The notes under the pieces: generated by a model
What the model was told of the DNA's origin: nothing
Database searches by the model: none
The model's input: the letters and a program-made list of their open reading frames with translations, nothing else
Source of the DNA: Bondarzewia mesenterica
Taxonomy: Eukaryota > Basidiomycota > Agaricomycetes > Russulales > Bondarzewiaceae
DNA length: 34,206 nt
Direction: 5' to 3'
Assembly: GCA_004802705.1 (NCBI GenBank)
Contig: SGPL01000361.1
Span: 1 to 34,206 of the forward strand
Shown here: one piece after another, positions 8,854 through 19,741 of the stretch
Layout: each line of letters begins with the position of its first letter
How positions within the stretch are numbered: position 1 is the first letter of the stretch
Program-made: the position numbers and the translations under genes

Positions 8854-11800
8854 TCATGTTTTGAGCGACTTTGCCGGTGCAGCACGAGATTTTTTCTTCC
8901 CCCGCAAGGCTTTCGCGGGCTTTGCGCGTCCGGGCTCGCTTAGTGTGGGGAAGTCCGGAGGTGGAACAGTCTGACTCTGGGTTGTCCGCCGTAATTGGGG
9001 CACGCGTGCTGATGTACCGGCAGTAATGGGCACCCGATTTGGTGACTTACGGACGGTGGTTATGGAGGAGGTCGAGTTGAGTCCCGAAATCAACCTGTTT
9101 GCATGAGGAGAGGGCATGGCACTCTCACTGGAGGATGGAGGTGGCGAGGGAAGCACAACCGGCGCACCAACAGGCCTCGGTATTGCGTAGACACCGGGCA
9201 TATTAGCTTTCCCCTCCGCCACCAGCTTCCAATCGATCCAGCATCCTTCCCCCTCCGTGTCTTCCCAGTAAGAAGCCAACATCCCAAGCAGGGTATCTCT
9301 TCCGCCTCGGCGGAAAAAACCCCGGTTGGCAACGATGACCATCCCTTTTTTGCATCGAGTGAGCATGACATTGACCCGTTTCTTGGATTTGAGGAACCCA
9401 GGGCCTTCCGTCCTGACGGTGGAAACGATCACGTAGTCAGCCTCGTTGCCTGCGAATTGAGATGGGCGGTAAAGGGAGAGATCAGTTTGAATATGTGCTG
9501 CAACGTGAGGTAGGACCACTATATATGAGGAGCGCACCTTGGAAACTATCGACATTGAAGACACAGTTAAATGGCAGTTTTTCGATTTCGAGCTGCTTAG
9601 TGATGGCTGCCCTTTGAGGATCGTACGGGGTGATGATACAGAAGTCCTTGTAGCGGTAATAATATTTGACAAGCCGAACGACGGTGTGTACTTCTTCCAT
9701 ATTCTACAGATAAATCTTGTCGTCAGAAGAGCCCATCTACATACCACAATATAATTACATACAATGTAGCTCGTCCCGGATTTATTTTCCCAGCCTTTGG
9801 AAACATTGACGAACCGCACGCAATTCAGATCCTGGATCGAATGTTTAGACCGAAGTTTGTTGTCATACACCTTGGTCGATATGAACCCTCCCAAAGGAAC
9901 AGGCATCCGGTCTGAGCAGGTCAGAGTGGTAAAACGTAAGATACAAAAGAAACAAACTGACACTGGGTGTTTAAAAAATATGCTGTCTTGCGAAGATGCT
10001 TGATTTCGAAGATTGTTTCAAGTTTGGCCTGTTCGGAACCGTACGGTGGTACTGTATATGAATCATTCAGATAATATCCCGTGCACCCAGAGAAATATAC
10101 ACTGCGCACGTTGCTTCGGGTCGCCGAAGAAACAAACTTTCAAGAGGTCTCGTCTGAACTTGTCGAATAGATGCTAGATATCGCAAATGATCAGTTGGAT
10201 CAAACGGTACGCTGTTGAAATTGCACTTACAATGAACTCAAACACATCAATCTGAGAGGCCTCGTCAATGACGAGCCGTCTCACAGGGATCAGGATAAAT
10301 AGACGGCAAAGGTCCATGATCGGATTCGAGAGCATGCTGAGTGTACAGAGGACAACAGTAGTATCTCCAAACAGCCGCTCGGTAGCCACGCCTTTTCGAT
10401 CGTCGGTTGGCAAATCGTCAGAACGTATGATTCTATCCTGGACATCGTCATATATATCTTCGTGCCTAAGCAGACGTTTATGAGATCAAAAGCCGATATC
10501 ACATTGACGAACGCACCATTCCACATAGAACTCCTTCGAAACGACGAGCTTGAAGTCTATGTTTTTTCGGGCTAGAGATTCCGCGATGTTTTTGACGCCA
10601 ACATTTGACTGCGCGACCACCCACACAGGTTCCTTGACTTCGCTCCAGCACTTTACGGCGCTTGCTATGGTCGACGTTTTGCCTGTGCCCGGCGGGCCTG
10701 ATAGGGAAAGGAGGTGAGCCATTCGGCAGAATACAGAAGGTCGTTGCATACCGTGTACGATCACCAGTGACTTCCCACCTTCGCCCGACAGCATGACCTC
10801 GACGACTTCTCGCTGTGAATCGTTCAATTTATCCAGAGTTTGAAGAGCTGTTGATGGCATGGAACGCCCTATGCCAACTCCGCCTTTCAAATTGGGATGG
10901 CTGACAATGGAAAACCATACAAGTTTGATGAAGTTCGAACTTTGATTCAGTTTAACTCTGCCCCTCAGGACAAAAGAAATGAACTGATACTGGGCGTTCT
11001 CCGCATTTGTGAGTTCCTCCCGACCATGGACACGGATCCTCTTCACATCGCCTTGAATCGCTTTGGTGATCCTTACAGTCGTCTGTTTGCCTTGTGTGCG
11101 TGTTGCTCTTCCAGAGTAAACGGCTCCCCCCGCCGTAACGAGCTCCACGGAGGTCTAGATGAATGGATTGTTCAATAAATCCTCAACCTTATAGCAGAAG
11201 ATGAAGAATACCCATACCTGTTCACTCTTTCTTACTCGAGTCTTGAAACGCAAATTCGTAACCAATGCATCACCATCCTTTGTGAGTTTAAATCCGCAGA
11301 AGTTGTTCTCTTGAACAAGCGGTTTCATCGCATTTAAGAGCTGGACTCGTTTGGCTAAGTCACCAAGAGTGGCAAGCACCTATATAACGATTGACTTCAG
11401 TACAGATTCCCACCTTAAAATTGCTCGTTGGGTAGAGGCGCCCACCTTCCTTGTCAAATTTGATGTGTCCAATTTTGGTATATGAGCAAGGCTACCACGT
11501 CTTGCAACGATTGCACGACAAGCGCTTAAAGGATAGATTGATAGATGAACATAGCGAGAAAAGGAGAAACGAGCGTACATAGCCGAGAACCAAGCACGAA
11601 GACAAACATTGGGCTCGTCTCCTTCGCTCTCCTCGGATGTATCCCACCGCATGTCTATTCTTCGTTGCAATCCGGGCTGGCCTTCGAGGGATGATATGAC
11701 TATGCCCGGCGATTTGAACCTCTCGCCATTCCGAGCTTCAGTGACTATGGTGGAGAGATCTACGCCACGGATGTCACAGCAGGTAAAACAGCCTTGAAGT

Positions 11801-12135
11801 AATGGCGCAACGTGCGCCATCTCGAATGCGGCAAATGTTGTATCATCATCCGAAGGCGAAAACAGGCTCTGCAAGGCTTTAGATATCGCTTTTTTAGACA
11901 AGAGATGGAGTTCGTTTTTTTCCCAAGAGAGATGGAATATCTGGCTGTCTGTTGCCAGAGCGACTGCCGAAACAAGACCTGTCGGTGCGAGTTTGATAGC
12001 CATACCAATGGTGTCTGGCGATAGATGGCGAAGGGTTTGTTCCATATCCTCGACATCCTTTAACTTGAAATACCGAATATTCGCGCTTCTCGGTGCAGAT
12101 AGGATTTCGTCCTGGGAAATAGAGCTTGACGACAT
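8854..12135 (-). CDS. UPF1-like superfamily 1 helicase with extra N-terminal domain
   Basis: SF1B (UPF1/IGHMBP2/SMUBP2-like) RNA or DNA helicase. Eleven exons: 12135-11579, 11524-11446, 11379-11218, 11154-10752, 10697-10517, 10465-10231, 10173-10110, 10051-9962, 9911-9763, 9703-9538, 9449-8854; 893 residues. All core motifs are intact: Q-like LNDSQREVV, motif I GPPGTGKT (about 401-408), Ic VVAQSNVGVKNIAE, motif II DEAS (528-531), motif III GDPKQLPP (556-563), motif IV QYRMP (about 590), motif V VDSFQGNEADYVIVSTVR, and motif VI VNVMLTRCKKGMVIV. The N-terminal ~190 residues are outside the helicase core and look like a worn 3'-5' exonuclease or RNase H-like fold, without visible acidic catalytic residues. 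The tail is a Pro/Ser- and Lys-rich disordered segment. Start: ATG 12135; an in-frame upstream frame reaches 12213. Which pathway it serves is not shown. Confidence 0.87.
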
Positions 12136-12775
12136 GGAAGAGAATTGAAGAGAAAGGTGGTAGAAGGTAAGAGGCGAGGAGTCTAGTAGACCCTTTTGAG
12201 CGCCCTTCAACACTTCATGAGGGCGCTTGGATGAGAAACACGAGGCCGATCAAGGCATTTTGAGCGCAAAGATCCGCAAGGAGTACAAAAGCCACCAGCG
12301 CCAGAGTGGTTGCTATCGCACCTTCCGGGCTTCATTTCGGGCGTGGGGCAGGACACAAGAAACGGGAAAACGACTTCGAGCGGGATCGGTTAATGCAGAA
12401 TCTAAAAAGCACGTAAGAGTATGATGTGGTTTGCAAGTTCGTGCAGGACATCTTTCGATGCTCCTGAAAGCGAGACTGCTGGCCCGAACAAAGCTCGCGG
12501 CTTCGAGAAGGACCCTCAGACTTACATGAGGCAAGGCTGACACTAGGAAGAGAGTTCATGGACCAACTGCGTAATTTTATTGGACATGAAAGGCATGCCA
12601 GCAGTGGTTCTGTGATGGATCCGTTCATCAGTCTGCCTCAGCATACTGTTTGTCCTTTCGTCAGGGTAAAAATAGATCAAGAAAACTTACCTTAAATAGC
12701 TCACTGAAAAATATGTTTAGCACAGCGCAAAGTCTACCATAGCCATGGTTGGGAGAACGTTGGCGGCGCACTCCG
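12136..12775. other. Intergenic, no gene called
   Basis: Left part of the region between the helicase start (minus) and the dioxygenase start (plus). Minus-strand frames at 12313-12628 are open but show no family motif and no convincing exon chain. A promoter for the helicase should lie close to 12136-12400. Confidence 0.45.
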
Positions 12776-12842
12776 ACGTACTCCCTCATACACAGAACGA
12801 TTGTCTTCTGTGTGAGGTCTGAAAAGGAGACTAACGTACTCC
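12776..12842 (+). mobile_element. Dispersed hairpin element, copy 2, with 9-bp direct repeats
   Basis: The 49-bp element is 12785-12833: it begins CTCATACACAGAACGATTGT and ends AAAAGGAGACTA. It is flanked on both sides by a perfect 9-bp direct repeat ACGTACTCC (12776-12784 and 12834-12842), as expected of a target-site duplication. The core arms ACACAGAA and TTCTGTGT can pair. There are no obvious terminal inverted repeats and no coding capacity. See the copies at 5702-5750, 24903-24940 and 25223-25286. Confidence 0.65.
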
Positions 12843-13492
12843 ATAGTACATACTTGTGTGGAGTCAGCCCAGCTGCCTGACCTTGCCTGACCCGGGCACG
12901 CTGCTCCAGTAAGCTCCACGCGGTCGACAACGTATACAGAATCACAGAAGCTTTTACAACCTGGCCAGAAATTTGAACAGTTGCCTCGAACTGTTACGGC
13001 TCCTTAGTGATTACTATGCGACCGCTCGAAGTCAAATAGTAGGTCGCCGCAAGGCAGAGTTCTGTCCAAGTTATGTCTGACGGTCATTTCCGACTCAATA
13101 CTGGTATTTCAAAAACAACAATTGGTCAAATTGCTTACATGAATTTACATGAATTAGCTGGATGACATAGAAAGTCTCCGATTTTGAGTAATCGTTCGAT
13201 GATTCACATGAGAATGGGCGAGACGGTGACGGAGAAAGCTTCTCAGTGATGCTCTCAAAGAACGACGATGTAGCATTATCCATGGCAGCTTACGGTGCTC
13301 AGCATCTTGTGGGGAAAAATGTTCAAACGAAGGCATCTGCTGACTTGCTGCTGACTTGGGTGACCGGAACATACACCCCTTTTATGGTTACCCGCTACTA
13401 TTCCAATGGCCGCCGTCGAGATGCACATTGCCTTTCGTCCGTCATAAAATCCAGCTGGACTTGGGCAGCAAAGATCGCCTATCATTTATCAT
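12843..13492. other. Upstream region of the dioxygenase gene
   Basis: No gene recognised. A plus-strand frame at 13246-13536 runs into the dioxygenase start but has no motif. A small direct repeat TTACATGAATTTACATGAAT occurs near 13135-13154. The dioxygenase promoter should be in the right half; I see no textbook TATA box. Confidence 0.45.
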
Positions 13493-14912
13493 ATGAACAT
13501 GTCCGCTCAAGCTCAAGCTCCTCAAGGCGTTGCTAAGTCGAATGGGATCCCGCCGCCACCTTTCGAACTGCCGGTATTGACGTCTGGAGTACTTCGTGTT
13601 CTTGCGATGGGCACTGATGATGGGATGTTTGACTAGTTACCTGATAGGCCGGAGATCATCACAGACAACTTGCTGAAGCTCACGGAGCTGGCACCCAACC
13701 CGTGCGTGAATTTCTGTATCACTCTCTGACTAGCTCAGCGAATGCCAATCCGCCGTCTAGGAGAACGCGGTTCATCTTCCGTAACCTTATTTCCAAACTC
13801 CACGAGTTCGTCAACGAGACCGAGTACGTTCCATAGGTTTCATGTACGATCGGAGGATTGATCAGAGGACAATGGCAGTATCACCACTGAGGAATGGATG
13901 AATACGATCACCTTCCTCACGCGCACCGGCCAGACTTGCACGCCCATCCGACAGGAATTCATCCTCCTCTCCGATGTGCTCGGTGTGTCTGCCCTCGTCG
14001 ACGCACTCAACAATCCACTCGTTGGGAATTCGACCGAGAGCACTGTTCTCGGTCCATTCTTCACGGAGGACGCGCCAGACGGTGCGTGCCTTGCTAATTC
14101 CTTGATCAAATCTACTTATATCTCACACCAGTGGCCAATGGCGACTCGATCGCATCTGAGGGAAAGGGAGAGTACATGTACGTCGAGGGACGTGTGCTCA
14201 CGACTGAAGGCAATCCCATCCCGCATGCGATCATTGAGACTTGGGAGACCGATGCGAACGGTACAAGCATAGATCCTCAACTTCTACTGTGCTTCTAACG
14301 ATTGTGTCTCGGAAACAGGGTTCTACGATACTCAGTACGCCGATCGCGCACAGCCCGACTGTCGTGGCCGCCTGCGCTCTGGTCCAGACGGCAAATTTGG
14401 CTATCGCGCCGTCGTCCCTGTGCCATATCCCATCCCCGGCGACGTAAGTCTTTCCTCGTCAAAACTCCTCAAGCGCTCTATCATCACTAAAATCATGTGT
14501 ATGCTCACGAATGTAATACCAGGGTCCTGTGGGCGAACTGCTCACCCACCTCGGACGACACAACATGCGGCCCAACCACTTGCACATGATGGTCGAGGCG
14601 CCTGGATTCAAGAAGCTCACGACGGCGTTATACCCTGACGGTGATCCCTTCATCCCGAGCGATGCTGTGTTCGGTGTCAAAAAGTCCCTCGTTGTCGTGC
14701 GTATTTCCCCTCTCCTCCCCATCTCTCTTCCTCCGGGACTGACGTCCTGTTGCGGCGCGCAGAACCTGACCGACGTGGACGATGACACGGAGGCGCGCAA
14801 GCGTGGGTTCCCTCAGGGCAAGAAGTTCAAGCTGCTCCAGTTCGACCTCATTCTCGTCACCGAAGCACAATCCGCGGCCGCGCGCGCGCAACAGGCCCGC
14901 GAGGCCGCCTGA
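13493..14912 (+). CDS. Intradiol ring-cleavage dioxygenase (hydroxyquinol/catechol 1,2-type)
   Basis: Non-haem Fe(III) enzyme that opens catechol or hydroxyquinol between the two hydroxyls, in aromatic degradation; no signal peptide, so intracellular. Eight exons (13493-13573, 13637-13701, 13761-13823, 13879-14081, 14132-14260, 14319-14443, 14523-14696, 14763-14912) give 329 residues; a second ATG at 13499 would give 327. The helical N-terminal dimerisation domain runs to about residue 125 (TEEWMNTITFLTRTGQ...). Iron ligands are visible in order: Tyr183 (GFYDTQY), Tyr217 (PVPYPIP), His241 and His243 (RPNHLHMMVEAPG). The 34-residue Tyr-Tyr spacing and the PYPIPGDGPVGELL segment favour a hydroxyquinol dioxygenase over a classic catechol enzyme, which is inference. 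Neighbours do not form a catabolic cluster. Confidence 0.9.
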
Positions 14913-15507
14913 TCTGCATTGCGAACACGACCGCAGGGCTAGTCCACAGAGATAACTCGTCGCCATCGAAGACAACCATTTGATATTGGAGAGAATGTAC
15001 GATAGGTGTATGTGCAGTAGGAATCGGAATGTACGTATGTATCGAGTTACGCAAAGCATTGCGTGCGCCTTGGCCTTTCCAGTTGTACTCTACAAAACGT
15101 GGCAGTGAGAACCGGTAATCGCTGAAATAAGACATGAACACAGTATGCAGCGCATTTTGGGGATATCTAATTATCGGTTTGACACTACTTGGACATGTAC
15201 GACCCACCCCAGCTGATATTCTGCGAGTTGCGAGTTTGCCAATGAGAATACCCGGTCGAAAGTACTTAGAACATCATCAGATTGCGTATGCATATAATGA
15301 CGTGCAGCAGAAATAATTCAAAAGCCGCCCCAGCCGTCCATCCGCGAAGAAAGAAAAAGATAGGAAGGAAGAAAATAAAAGAACACAGAAAAGTAACAAC
15401 AACAGCAGCAACAACAGCAGCAGCAACAACAGCTTTGAGACACAATAAATAAATAACCTAAACATATTGTACCCCCTTGCCAACTCCACACCCACCATTC
15501 CCTCACT
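14913..15507. other. Spacer between converging genes
   Basis: Holds the 3' flanks of the dioxygenase (plus) and the Sec2-type gene (minus). No gene seen. The only notable feature is the CAA/CAG tract at 15395-15432. Confidence 0.6.
15395..15432. repeat. CAA/CAG microsatellite
   Basis: Mixed CAA and CAG triplets run without a break for about 38 bp, some 75 bp past the Sec2-type stop codon. It would be GTT/CTG repeats in that gene's 3' untranslated region. It is not in a coding frame that I can support. Confidence 0.8.
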
Positions 15508-18500
15508 TCACCGAAACGCACCGACTCTCGCCAAAAACATCTCCTCCCGCAACCGCACGAGCTCCTTCCACGTCCGCTCCTCCCATGTCGCGTCACCGAC
15601 GTACACCTCCCCGTCCTCGCCCACTAGCGGCTCCCGCACACCATTCGTGTGTAGAGGAGCCTTGGAGGGACGTTGGGGAAGCTCGGGAGCGGACTCGATG
15701 GATTTGCGGGTACTCAACGAAGAAATGTCGTCTGTTCCTTTGCTTGAAGGATTGGGGGATGCGAACACGGTAGCTTTGGACAGCGAGTCGACTTCAGGCT
15801 TCGCCTCGGACAGCCTATCAGCTTGAGCCATCGCTTCTGACTCCGAGGCGAGGGTAGGCGCGTGTGCCTCCTCCTCCTCCTTCTCAGCACCTTCAGTCGA
15901 GGGCGAAGCTACAGCATCCTTCTCTCCTCCCCCCTCCTCTGCCAGAAGCCCAACCTCAATCTCCTCCGTGCGTTCTTGAGCCCCATCCACAGCTTCAGCT
16001 TCAGCAGCAGATAAAGTTGGAGACTCTGCCGGAGGAGAAAGCGAATCGTTCGTTTCCGGTTCAGCCGGTACTTCCAGCGTATCGCCTGTGGACGGATGCA
16101 CATCTTCGTCCTTCTGCACACTTTCAGCGCCACCCTCAGACTCCAAAGCAGGTGCAGATGGAGGAGGGGGCGGAGGAACAAGTCGCCTAGCAGCCGCGCG
16201 ACGCGGGAGCGGCGGCGGGTTTCCTACGTTCGCCGCTGCGTGCTGCGGTGGGTCTCCCGCGCCCACTGCTGCGTGGAATGATGACGATGGCACACTGTCA
16301 TCATTGTCGAACGCGAGCGCGCGGGCGTGTTCGGCGTCGACTCTGGCAGGGGGACGGCGGCGGGCGACGTGGAACGGTCCCCGATGTCATCGTCATGAGT
16401 CTCAATCATCTCAGCGGGGAGCTCTTCTGTAGGCGTCAAAAAGCCCTCGCTCACGGGCTCTTCTGCCACTGTCGTCGTTTCCGTCGTGAGATGTGGGAGA
16501 GGGGTGACAGACGCATCGTGTTGCGGGTCCGTGGACTCGGGTACAATAGCATTCGGCACTGTGTGTCCGTTCACGCCTTCCAACTCCGAGGCTACGCCGT
16601 TGGTGGCGGGCGGTAGTGGTGCCGTCGAAGGAGTAACAACACTATCCCCATCCACAGTCTCACCACCCTTGACGTCGATGACCTCCGCCGGCTTGTGCAC
16701 CAGCGCCCTGGACAAACTCCGTTTCGGCAACGGTGGCGGAGGCCCTCCTGCGAGCGCGGGCTGGGGATGCGCCAAAGAAGGGTGCATCGGCGGCGGCGCG
16801 TGCACTTGTCTTTGCTCCCTGGGCTTGCCAACTGCCTTACTCTTGTCCTGGCCATTTTCCTTTAACTTTTCCTTCTCCGGCTCGAGGAACTTGGCACCGT
16901 CGCCCTCGCCCCGATTCGACGTCCTATCCATGCCCAACGCAGATGCGACGCCCCAAAAACTTCCCATCTTTGATCGTCTGCGTGGTGGAACGGGGGGTTT
17001 GCCATGCGTCGTCGTCGACTTCGGTGGCAGCCCCTCCTTCGCCGTCGAGGTCGATGACGGTGACAACGACAATGGGCTTGCAGGACGGTCTTTGCGAGGC
17101 GGAGGCTGGGGTATGAGGGACGATATTTCCTCCTCCCATACTTTCTCCACGATGCCGGTGCGCACGAACGCCCAGAGGGAGCACGTCGAGCGGAGGCGCG
17201 CAAGGCACCAGCCTGAGGTGCACAACGGGTACGAGGTTGTCGGCGTGTTGGTTTGTGAGAGGGGAACGGGCAGCGCAGATGTGGGCTGGAGGGCGAGTCG
17301 GAAGATGTATACCTGGGCGGGCACCTGGGCGCTGGCGAAGTGCGGTGGGGACGGAGGTGTGGAGCGGGAATTCGACAGTGGGTTCTTGAAGATAGAGGTG
17401 GACCATGAACCTGTGGTGGAATTTGTGCCGCTGTCGGTGCGCGAGAGTGAGAAGCCGTTTCGGGCGGAGAACGCGTGGGGAGAGGAGGAGGGAGAAGAGG
17501 AGGACGAGGACGAGCAGGATATGATGACGGTGCCGCAGAGTGCACAGCATACTGTCGAGTTGCTTCCCAGGCCGCTGGATAAGTGGGGGCTTGAGGATTC
17601 GAGGAGGGTGGAGGAAGACGTGGGTTCGACGGAGAGCTGGCCATTGTGGATGGCGGAGAGGACGGACCGGCGGGTGAGCCAATTGAGGGAAGGTGCGAGG
17701 TCCAGGCGGACGGTGGGGTCACTGTACATGGCAACCATAAATGAGTAAAGTCCAAGTGGGAAAAGCGCGAAAAATCGCATGTCAAAGATAACTAGAGCTA
17801 CGCACGTGTCTTCTGAGAGCAACCGGCCTAGGAAGGGCAGCGGGAGCAGCGTCGACATTGCGGGGGGCTGTGGCGAGGCCAGACGGAGAGAACGCAAGTG
17901 CGCGACGAAGAAGAGGAACTCCTGATACGGCCGATGGGAGCTGAGGAGGCGCAGGACCCTCGAAGGCGCGGGCGACGGCGCACGCTCTACCCACTTGCCC
18001 TTGCCCATCGTAATGGCCATCTCACCCAACCTCCGCTCCGAATCCTCCTTCTCGTCCTGCAAACCCTGCATCTGCTGCTGCATGAGCCCAACGACCTCCT
18101 CGGCCTCTTTGAGTGCGCGCTCCGCATCCTCCGCCTTGCGCTCGCTCTGTGCGCGCGCGAACCGCGCTTCTGCGACCATGGTATTGGCCTGGTTAAACAG
18201 CCCTGCACTGAGATCATCCAAATCCTTCTCAATCTCAGCTCGCGCACTCTCCGCTTGACCCCTCCGCGCAGCCTCGTCCGTCGCCTTCTCCATGAGCCGC
18301 GTGAGCTCCGCCGTCACCTGTGCCTTCTCGACCAACAAGCCCGTGTTGAGCGCAGAGAGATGTTGGGTGCGTTGAGCTCGAGTTGGGATATCTTGAGGGA
18401 GGATGTGCGGACATTCTGGGAGGAAACGTGGAGGTCGTCTTCGAGGTCCGAGACGCGGTCGTACGATTTGACGAGTTTATTGTTGAGTTGTGTGACCTGA

Positions 18501-18871
18501 GAAAAGAGATCTTGGACTTGCGAGCGCAGAGAGGCGATCACCAACGCTTGTGCATCGTCATTGCTGCGTCGTCGACTTGAGGGTGTTTGGGTGTCGCCGT
18601 CGGTATTGGCGACTGCATGATCTGTGGTGTGCTCTGGTGAATCAGTGTTGTCGGTGGACATGTATCCCGAGTCTCTGTCAGAAAATGATGTGGTGGGAGG
18701 TGGAGAGTAGAGAAAATTGGAATGAGGAGAATCAGGCAAGGTGATGGTACGAGGAGGATGGTCGTTGAGGTCGTCGAGGGCTTTGCGGAGAATTCGCTCC
18801 GCATTGTTTGCTCGCTCCTGAGCGCGGCAAATTGAACCAAACAGGCAATTCTCTTCCGCGACGACCTTCAT
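15508..18871 (-). CDS. Sec2/Rabin-type Rab guanine-nucleotide exchange factor (two frame breaks)
   Basis: Exchange factor for Sec4/Rab8-like GTPases in polarised exocytosis. Two exons, 18871-17806 and 17721-15508. The Sec2 coiled coil spans about residues 105-290: SQVTQLNNKLVKSYDRVSDL, then LSALNTGLLVEKAQVTAELTR and RFARAQSERKAEDAERALK. The middle part has CALCGTVI and TCSLWAFVRTGIVEKVWEEE, and the C-terminus LVRLREEMFLARVG; both match the Rabin8 C-terminal region in layout. Long Pro/Ser/Glu-rich linkers lie between. The frame breaks twice: near 18372 inside the coiled coil and near 16300-16376 before FDNDDSVPSSSF. Each is explained by one missing base; adding two bases makes the length a multiple of three (about 1093 residues). 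Start uncertain: ATG 18661 (MSTDNTD) is a shorter alternative. Confidence 0.82.
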
Positions 18872-19741
18872 CGATTCAGCTAGTTGAGGCCTCGGATTTT
18901 TTGAATTCAGAATGGCGCACGTACGATACTCAGGAATTGCTGCGTCTCTTACAGAACTTGGCGGATGTCGATTTATTTAATGCTGTCGCATGTCACTGGC
19001 CGCACGTCGTCCGCAAGGTCGTCTCCGACCGAGATGCAGATCTAGTTTGCAACACCGCAACATTGCTACAATGCTAGATCTGCGAATAGTCTGCCAATTA
19101 GAAAAGCATATTTTGGTGGGTCTATTGATTATTATTATAAATATGGCTAAAAAAAACTGTAGCAGGTAAGTGGAAGCAGATGTCAATTTACTGGAGACAC
19201 GCAAAAAACGTACGGTCGATGTCGATGTATCTGGTGTGCGACGGGCTCCTGCACACGGGGTGCACACAGCTCGATGGGACGTCCAACCGCAGCCCGCTCA
19301 CCAGCACTCTTCAGACGCCGCACTTCCTCGGTCGTCTCCGTACCCGCACCGCGCACAAGTCTTCGGTTGCCGCCCTTCGCCAACAGTACCCGTACTACAT
19401 GACCTCGCCAGCGGCCACTCGATCGACCGAGTTAAAATTGATTGGACTCGCACCGTCCGTTGCATGCAGTTCCCCTCATTCATCAAGTCGCGCATGGCGT
19501 AGACTGTGACTTGTACACCCCGGAGATCTCTCTATTTCCCCCAATCGTTGGAAGCTTGACACACGAAAACAATACGATATCGGCACACCAAGACGTTCAG
19601 CATTTCCAGCTGCTGCTCAAATACTGAATAAACAGCAGGCTAATTTAGCACTGCTAGTGGTACACTTTGGGTACACTTCTAATTTCCTGGATAGTACTGT
19701 CCTAGCTCGAACTCGAACGACGCCAGCAAGCTGTCTGCGCC
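18872..19741. other. Intergenic, no gene called
   Basis: Region between the Sec2-type start (minus) and the PPCS stop (minus). A possible 46-nt intron (18932-18887 minus, GTACGTGCG...CTAG) just upstream of ATG 18871 hints that the Sec2 transcript may begin with another exon. GC-rich overlapping frames at 19170-19510 on both strands have no motif I recognise. The rest is AT-richer spacer. Confidence 0.45.

Noticed and set aside
10884..10956. A possible 73-nt intron (GTTAAAC...GAAAG) in the helicase gene
   Set aside because: Splicing it breaks the phase; the unspliced frame reads FIKLVWFSIV, as expected for this helicase family, and makes the total length a multiple of three.
13493..14912. An aromatic-degradation gene cluster around the dioxygenase
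   Set aside because: Neighbours are a helicase and a Rab exchange factor; no reductase, hydroxylase or transporter for aromatics is adjacent.
16486..17748. A 420-codon plus-strand open frame
   Set aside because: It is antisense to the Sec2-type gene, whose frame carries conserved motifs; the antisense protein is low-complexity with no family features.
19170..19509. Overlapping GC-rich open frames on both strands
   Set aside because: No motif, start context or splice chain distinguishes any one frame.
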